Assembly (NCBI RefSeq): GCF_001969385.1
Contig: NZ_CP014796.1
Span: 2,683,501-2,747,500, forward strand
Length of the DNA stretch: 64,000 bases
Source: Salipiger profundus
Lineage (GTDB): Bacteria; Pseudomonadota; Alphaproteobacteria; Rhodobacterales; Rhodobacteraceae
Direction: 5' to 3'
Within the stretch, counting starts at the first letter, position 1, and the number at the start of each line of letters is the position of its first letter. Under the pieces are notes generated by a model that ran no database searches, had not been told where the DNA came from, and saw only the letters and a program-made list of their open reading frames with translations. The position numbers were made by a program, and so were the translations under genes. Below, one piece after another: positions 59,917 through 64,000 of the stretch.

Positions 59917-60570
59917 TCAGGACGGGTCCTTGGCGTAACGCAGGTAGGGCAGCTTGATGTCGAGCTCGCCGTATTTCTCCTTGGCGGCGGCGTCGTCGAG
60001 CGACAGCGCCACGATCACGTCCTTGCCGGTCTCCCAGTTGGCGGGCACGGCGAGCGGCTGCTCGTAGGTGCGCTGCAGGCCGTCGAGCGCGCGCAGCACC
60101 TCGGCGAAGTTGCGGCCCACCGACATCGGGTAGGTCATCATCAGCTGCACCTTCTTGTTGGGCGCGATGATGAACACCGAGCGCACGGTCGCGCTGTCGG
60201 CGGGCGTGCGGCCGTCGGGCAGGTAGGCATCGGCGGGCAGCATGTCGAGCGCCTTGGCCACCGCGAGATCCTCGTCGGCGATGATCGGGAAGCCGGCGTC
60301 GGCCCCCGCGGTGCTCTCGATGTCACCCTTCCACTTCTTGTGCTCGTCGACGCCGTCGACCGAGATGCCCATCACCTTGGTGCCGCGCTTGGCCCATTCG
60401 TCGGCCAGCTGTGCGACGGCGCCGAACTCGGTGGTGCAGACCGGGGTGAAATCCTTGGGGTGCGAGAACAGGATCGCCCAGCTGTCGCCGATCCAGTCGT
60501 GCAGGTCGTACTCGCCGAGGTCGGTGACGACGTGGAGGTTCGGAATCTCGTCGTTGATACGAAGTGCCAT
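59917..60570 (-). CDS. 1-Cys peroxiredoxin (Prx6 type)
   Basis: 217 residues. The peroxidatic Cys45 lies in PKDFTPVCTTEFGAVAQLA, with the conserved Pro and Thr, and the Arg in SATVRSVFIIAP. The C-terminal NWETGKDVIVALSLDDAAA and YLRYAKDPS ending is typical of Prx6. There is no resolving Cys. The protein reduces peroxides using an external thiol. It has its own terminator, so it appears to be a single gene. Confidence 0.94.
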   Translation of the reverse strand: MALRINDEIPNLHVVTDLGEYDLHDWIGDSWAILFSHPKDFTPVCTTEFGAVAQLADEWAKRGTKVMGISVDGVDEHKKWKGDIESTAGADAGFPIIADEDLAVAKALDMLPADAYLPDGRTPADSATVRSVFIIAPNKKVQLMMTYPMSVGRNFAEVLRALDGLQRTYEQPLAVPANWETGKDVIVALSLDDAAAKEKYGELDIKLPYLRYAKDPS

Positions 60571-60732
60571 TGAACTGTCCTTTCCTGTGCAATTCGGTCG
60601 GTAACCGGCCTTGCGGTTTTAGATACGGTCCAGACTGCCAGTGTAAAGACCCCGCTTGCAGCTTCGCGAGCTCAGTGACAGTGTGTCGCCTACCGGGGAA
60701 TTTGATCAAATTATGCATGACGGAGACGAAGC

Positions 60733-62172
60733 ATGATCGAGAAGCGGCAGTTCTACATTGACGGAGCCTGGGTGGACGCCCGCGACGGACGCGACCACGC
60801 GGTGATCGACCCGGCGACCGAAGAGCCCTGCGCCACCATTGCGCTTGGCGGTCAGGCCGACACCGACGCCGCCGTGGCGGCCGCGAAGAAGGCGTTGCCG
60901 GGCTGGATGGCGACGCCCGCCGCCGAGCGCATCGCGCTGGTCGAGAAGCTGCTCGAGGCCTACAAGGCGCGCAGCGAAGAGATGGCGCAGGCGATGTCGC
61001 TCGAGATGGGGGCACCGATCGCGCTGGCACGCGCGAACCAGGTGGGGGCGGGTGCCTTCCACCTGCAGAACTTCATCGACGCGGCGAAGACCTTCGACTT
61101 CGAGGCGCCGTTCTCCGACGCCTTCCCCGACACCCGCATGATCCACGAGGCGGTTGGCGTCTGCGCGCTTATCACGCCGTGGAACTGGCCGATGAACCAG
61201 ATCACCCTCAAGGTGGGCGCCGCTGCCGTCGCCGGCTGCACCATGGTGCTGAAGCCCTCGGAGGAAAGCCCGCTTTCGGCGCTGCTCTTCGCCGAGATGG
61301 TCGAGGCCGCCGGCTTCCCGAAGGGGGTCTTCAACCTCGTGAACGGTGACGGCGCAGGCGTGGGCTCGCAGCTCTCCAGCCATCCCGACGTCGACATGGT
61401 GAGCTTCACCGGCTCGACCCGCGCCGGCCGCGCCATCTCGAAGGCGGCGGCGGACACGCTCAAGCGCGTGCACCTCGAGCTTGGCGGCAAGGGCGCGAAC
61501 CTGATCTTCGCCGATGCCGACGACAAGGCGGTGCAGCGCGGCGTGCAGCACATGATGCAGAACAGCGGTCAGAGCTGCAACGCGCCCTCGCGCATGATGG
61601 TCGAGGCCTCGGTCTACGACAGCGTCGTGGAGAAGGCCGCCGAGGTGGCCAAGTCGGTCAAGGTCGGCGCGCCCTCCGAGGACGGCAAGCACATCGGTCC
61701 GGTGGTGAACGCCGTGCAATACGACAAGATCCAGGGCCTGATCGAGACGGGCATCTCCGAGGGCGCGCGTCTTGTCGCCGGGGGCCCCGGCCGTCCCGAG
61801 GGATTCAACAAGGGTTTCTACGTGCGGCCCACGGTGTTTGCCGACGTGACGCCGGACATGACCATCGCGCGGGAAGAGATCTTCGGGCCGGTGCTGTCGA
61901 TCATGAAGTTCGAGACCGAGGACGAGGCCGTCGCCGTCGCCAATGACACGCCCTACGGGCTGACCAACTACGTGCAGTCGCAGGACGTCGAGCGCCGTCA
62001 CCGGCTGGCCCGGCAGCTGCGCTCGGGTATGGTCGAAATGAACGGCAAGAGCCGCGCCCCCGGTGCGCCGTTCGGCGGCATGAAGCAGTCGGGTAACGGA
62101 CGCGAGGCGGGCATCCTCGGTATCCACGACTTCCTCGAGGTCAAGGCCGTGAGCGGCTGGGCGGCCGAGTAA
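60733..62172 (+). CDS. NAD(P)-dependent aldehyde dehydrogenase
   Basis: 479 residues of the ALDH superfamily. Conserved sites: TPWNWPMNQITLKVGAAAVA (oxyanion Asn), LKPSEESPLSALLFAEM (cofactor Lys), FTGSTRAGRAISKAA, catalytic Glu in HLELGGKGANLIFAD and catalytic Cys in NSGQSCNAPSRMM. EEIFGPVLSIMKFETEDEAV follows. The sequence resembles the general aldehyde dehydrogenases of the 3-succinoylsemialdehyde/betaine-type relatives, but the substrate cannot be assigned. Starts at ATG 60733 after a gap of 162 bases from the divergent peroxiredoxin gene. Confidence 0.92.
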   Translation: MIEKRQFYIDGAWVDARDGRDHAVIDPATEEPCATIALGGQADTDAAVAAAKKALPGWMATPAAERIALVEKLLEAYKARSEEMAQAMSLEMGAPIALARANQVGAGAFHLQNFIDAAKTFDFEAPFSDAFPDTRMIHEAVGVCALITPWNWPMNQITLKVGAAAVAGCTMVLKPSEESPLSALLFAEMVEAAGFPKGVFNLVNGDGAGVGSQLSSHPDVDMVSFTGSTRAGRAISKAAADTLKRVHLELGGKGANLIFADADDKAVQRGVQHMMQNSGQSCNAPSRMMVEASVYDSVVEKAAEVAKSVKVGAPSEDGKHIGPVVNAVQYDKIQGLIETGISEGARLVAGGPGRPEGFNKGFYVRPTVFADVTPDMTIAREEIFGPVLSIMKFETEDEAVAVANDTPYGLTNYVQSQDVERRHRLARQLRSGMVEMNGKSRAPGAPFGGMKQSGNGREAGILGIHDFLEVKAVSGWAAE

Positions 62173-62180
62173 GCAACGGA

Positions 62181-62210
62181 CGGGCAGGCGGCATTCAGGT
62201 TGCCTGCCCG
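62181..62210 (+). terminator. Probable terminator of the aldehyde dehydrogenase gene
   Basis: CGGGCAGGC / GCCTGCCCG stem (9 bases) with a 12-base loop, 9 bases past the stop. No T-run follows, so factor-dependent ending is possible. The remaining spacer to 62433 shows no gene. Confidence 0.5.
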
Positions 62211-62433
62211 ATCCCGGCGAGGGCACCGGATCTCGTGCCGGTTCGAGCGTATGGAAGGGGCGCGCCGGATCGACACAGCAGGCTCACAGAGCGCAGAAGC
62301 CGCGCTGGCGGTTTCGCCATTCACGCCGGTGACGCGTGTCAGCCGGATCATCGAAACGAGCGCGAGGTCGCTCGGACAGAGCGGCTGACCCAGACACGAT
62401 TCCGAAGCTGGGGAAGTCTGGCCCGTCCAGCTT

Positions 62434-63081
62434 TTAGAACGGTGCCTTGGAGCGGAATTTCACCCCGTTGTTGCCGTCGGGGTGCGAGAGCCGCAGCTCT
62501 TCGGCGTGCAGCATCATGCGCGGGAAATTTCCGGCGGTTTCGGGGGCGTAAAGCGGATCTCCGAGGATCGGGTGGCCGAGCGCCAGCATGTGCACCCGCA
62601 ACTGGTGGCTGCGCCCGGTGAGCGGATGCAGCCGCATCCGGCTCTCCTCGTCCGACGCCTTCAACACCCGGTAGTCAGTGACCGCAGGCTTGCCGGTCTC
62701 GTGGCAGACCTTCTGCAATGGGCGATTGGGCCAGTCGACGATGAGCGGCAGATCGACCGTCCCGGTCTTGCCCTCGACCCGGCCGGCGACCCGCGCGATG
62801 TAGGTCTTCTTGGTCTTGCGGGCCTCGAACTGCTGGCCGAGATGGCGCTGCGCGTGCGCGGTCAGGCCGAAGACCATCACCCCCGAGGTGTCGCGGTCGA
62901 GCCGGTGCACCAGCCGCACGGTCGGAAAGGCCTTCTCCAGCCGTGCGGTCAGGCAATCCGCCAGCTCGGGCCCCTTGCCGGGGACCGACAGCAGGCCGGC
63001 GGGCTTGTCGACCACGAGGATCTCGTGGTCGTGGTGCAGCACGGGAATCTCGCCCTGCGGCGGGGAATAGGTGGTGTCCAT
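62434..63081 (-). CDS. RluA-family pseudouridine synthase
   Basis: 215 residues from ATG 63081, the start that precedes DTTYSPPQGEIPVLHHDHEI. The catalytic Asp is in RLVHRLDRDTSGVMVFGLTA. ILVVDKPAGLLSVPGKG and PLTGRSHQLRVHMLALGHPI are RluA-family boxes. The length is short, without the S4 domain that RluC/D carry. It is similar to RluA/TruC, which modify 23S rRNA 746 and tRNA 32, but the target is not certain. Confidence 0.92.
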   Translation of the reverse strand: MDTTYSPPQGEIPVLHHDHEILVVDKPAGLLSVPGKGPELADCLTARLEKAFPTVRLVHRLDRDTSGVMVFGLTAHAQRHLGQQFEARKTKKTYIARVAGRVEGKTGTVDLPLIVDWPNRPLQKVCHETGKPAVTDYRVLKASDEESRMRLHPLTGRSHQLRVHMLALGHPILGDPLYAPETAGNFPRMMLHAEELRLSHPDGNNGVKFRSKAPF

Positions 63082-63141
63082 GCCGCTCCCTGTGGCAAAT
63101 GCCGGCCCGCTCCGCAAGCCGGCACCGAGGCGGGGCAGGGG

Positions 63142-64000
63142 CTACATGCGCTCGATGGCGATGGCCGTGCCCTCGCCGCCACCGATGCAGATCGCCGCGA
63201 CGCCGCGCTTCAGGCCGCGCGTCTCGAGGGCGTTCAGCAGGGTGACGATGATCCGCGCGCCGCTGGCGCCGATCGGGTGGCCGAGTGCGCAGGCGCCGCC
63301 GTTCACGTTCACGATGTCGCGCGGCAGCCCCATCTCGCGCATGAAGGCCATGGGCACCACGGCGAAGGCCTCGTTGACCTCCCAGAGATCGACGTCGGAC
63401 TTCTTCCAGCCGATGCGGTCGAGCAGCTTCTGCGCGGCGGGGATCGGCGCGGTGGGAAAGAGGTTCGGCGCCTGCGCGTGGCTTGCATGGCCGAGCACCC
63501 GGGCGCGGGGCGTGGCACCGCTGCGCTCGACCTCATCGAGCGTCGTCATTACCAGCGCCGCCGCGCCGTCGGAAATCGACGAGGAGTTCGCGGCGGTCAC
63601 CGTCCCGTCCTTGCGGAAGGCGGGCTTGAGGTGGGGGATCTTCTCGGGCCGTGCGCGGGCGGGCTGCTCGTCGCGGGTGATGACCTCTTCGCCGGTGCGG
63701 GCGTGCACCGTGACGGGCGTGATCTCGCGCGCGAAGGCGCCCGAGCGCTCGGCGTCGAGGGCATTGTCGAGCGAGGCGATGGCGTATTGATCCTGCGCGT
63801 CGCGGGTGAACTGGAAGGCCTCGGCGCAATCCTCGGCGAAGGTGCCCATCAGCCGCCCCTTGTCGTAGGCATCTTCGAGCCCGTCCAGGAACATGTGGTC
63901 GATCACCTGCTTGTGGCCGATCCGGGCGCCGTCTCGCATCGCGGGCAGCAGGTAGGGCGCATTGGTCATGCTCTCCATGCCACCGGCGATGATCGTTCCG
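63142..64000 (-). CDS. Thiolase / acetyl-CoA acetyltransferase (N-terminus beyond the right edge)
   Basis: 286 residues of the C-terminal two-thirds are visible. The frame continues past the right edge (codons before Met 63978 read I-I-A-G-G), so the start and the nucleophile Cys are missing. The C-terminal catalytic pair is present: VNGGACALGHPIGASGARII (His) and VAAICIGGGEGTAIAIE (Cys). SSISDGAAALVMTTLDEVE is also typical. It condenses acetyl-CoA or cleaves 3-ketoacyl-CoA, and may serve fatty-acid or PHB metabolism. It lies downstream on the minus strand from whatever follows the window. Confidence 0.93.
   Translation of the reverse strand, partial: GTIIAGGMESMTNAPYLLPAMRDGARIGHKQVIDHMFLDGLEDAYDKGRLMGTFAEDCAEAFQFTRDAQDQYAIASLDNALDAERSGAFAREITPVTVHARTGEEVITRDEQPARARPEKIPHLKPAFRKDGTVTAANSSSISDGAAALVMTTLDEVERSGATPRARVLGHASHAQAPNLFPTAPIPAAQKLLDRIGWKKSDVDLWEVNEAFAVVPMAFMREMGLPRDIVNVNGGACALGHPIGASGARIIVTLLNALETRGLKRGVAAICIGGGEGTAIAIERM

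Noticed and set aside
1..64000. CRISPR array, rRNA and tRNA genes
   Set aside because: No regularly spaced repeats, no rRNA conserved stretches and no convincing cloverleaf with anticodon arm were seen; a tRNA attachment site is not needed because the element uses dusA.

Overview
The window comes from an alphaproteobacterium of the Rhodobacterales (Roseobacter group). The evidence is the soxBDAG sarcosine oxidase set, a MaeB-type malic enzyme, PrpE with TTTGCAAA sites upstream, DUF1289-ruvX-ccmI gene order, CcmI-type cytochrome c maturation, a 55-residue Lnt-associated membrane protein and high-GC, strongly biased codon use on the right side. No rRNA, tRNA or CRISPR array was seen. The window divides sharply near position 30,320.

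Left part (1 to about 30,320): the end of an integrative conjugative element inserted in the 5' end of dusA. It opens inside trbF and continues trbG-trbI-DUF2274-LysR, the usual tail of an alphaproteobacterial Trb conjugation cluster. It ends with a tyrosine recombinase next to a dusA gene whose first codons were probably supplied by the element. Between these lies cargo for metal handling and envelope maintenance. The cargo includes a Zn/Cd/Pb P-type ATPase, a Tat-exported L,D-transpeptidase, a small lipoprotein, decayed IS3 and P-type ATPase remnants, a CtaG/Sco pair, and a four-gene SPFH/peptidyl-prolyl isomerase operon. The first protein of that operon fuses a CDF metal transporter to an HflK-like domain. 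A response regulator/histidine kinase pair is divergent from it. An eleven-gene operon then follows: sco-dsbB-dsbA-pcuC-sco-M23 peptidase-DUF411-ZIP-lspA-lnt-small membrane protein. It is headed by a divergent MerR-type regulator.

Four promoters in the island (zntA-like, L,D-transpeptidase, lipoprotein, and the sco/dsb/lsp operon) have a 19-20 bp spacer filled by a CTATAG-N3-CTAGAG-like dyad, the hallmark of MerR-family metal control. A fifth dyad sits before merR itself. I infer one metal-sensing regulon that couples metal efflux to lipoprotein maturation, peptidoglycan crosslinking, disulfide formation and copper-centre assembly.

Right part (30,320 to 64,000): ordinary chromosome. It holds dusA, a TauE/SafE permease, DUF1289-ruvX-ccmI, soxB, an antisense GIY-YIG-like gene, soxDAG, sodB, a DMT permease, a split MnmC pair (mnmD and a divergent FAD oxidoreductase), and a MaoC hydratase. 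Next come DUF1326/DUF2182 behind a double palindromic operator, a HAD phosphatase, an aldose epimerase, SulP, a DHH-family pyrophosphatase, DUF3072, maeB, prpE, DUF4396, a VOC protein, CsbD, NAD kinase, glyA, 1-Cys peroxiredoxin, an aldehyde dehydrogenase, an RluA-type pseudouridine synthase and a thiolase cut by the right edge. soxBDAG and glyA together fit methyl-group catabolism of sarcosine/glycine betaine through folate. prpE, maeB and the thiolase fit acyl-CoA/anaplerotic metabolism.
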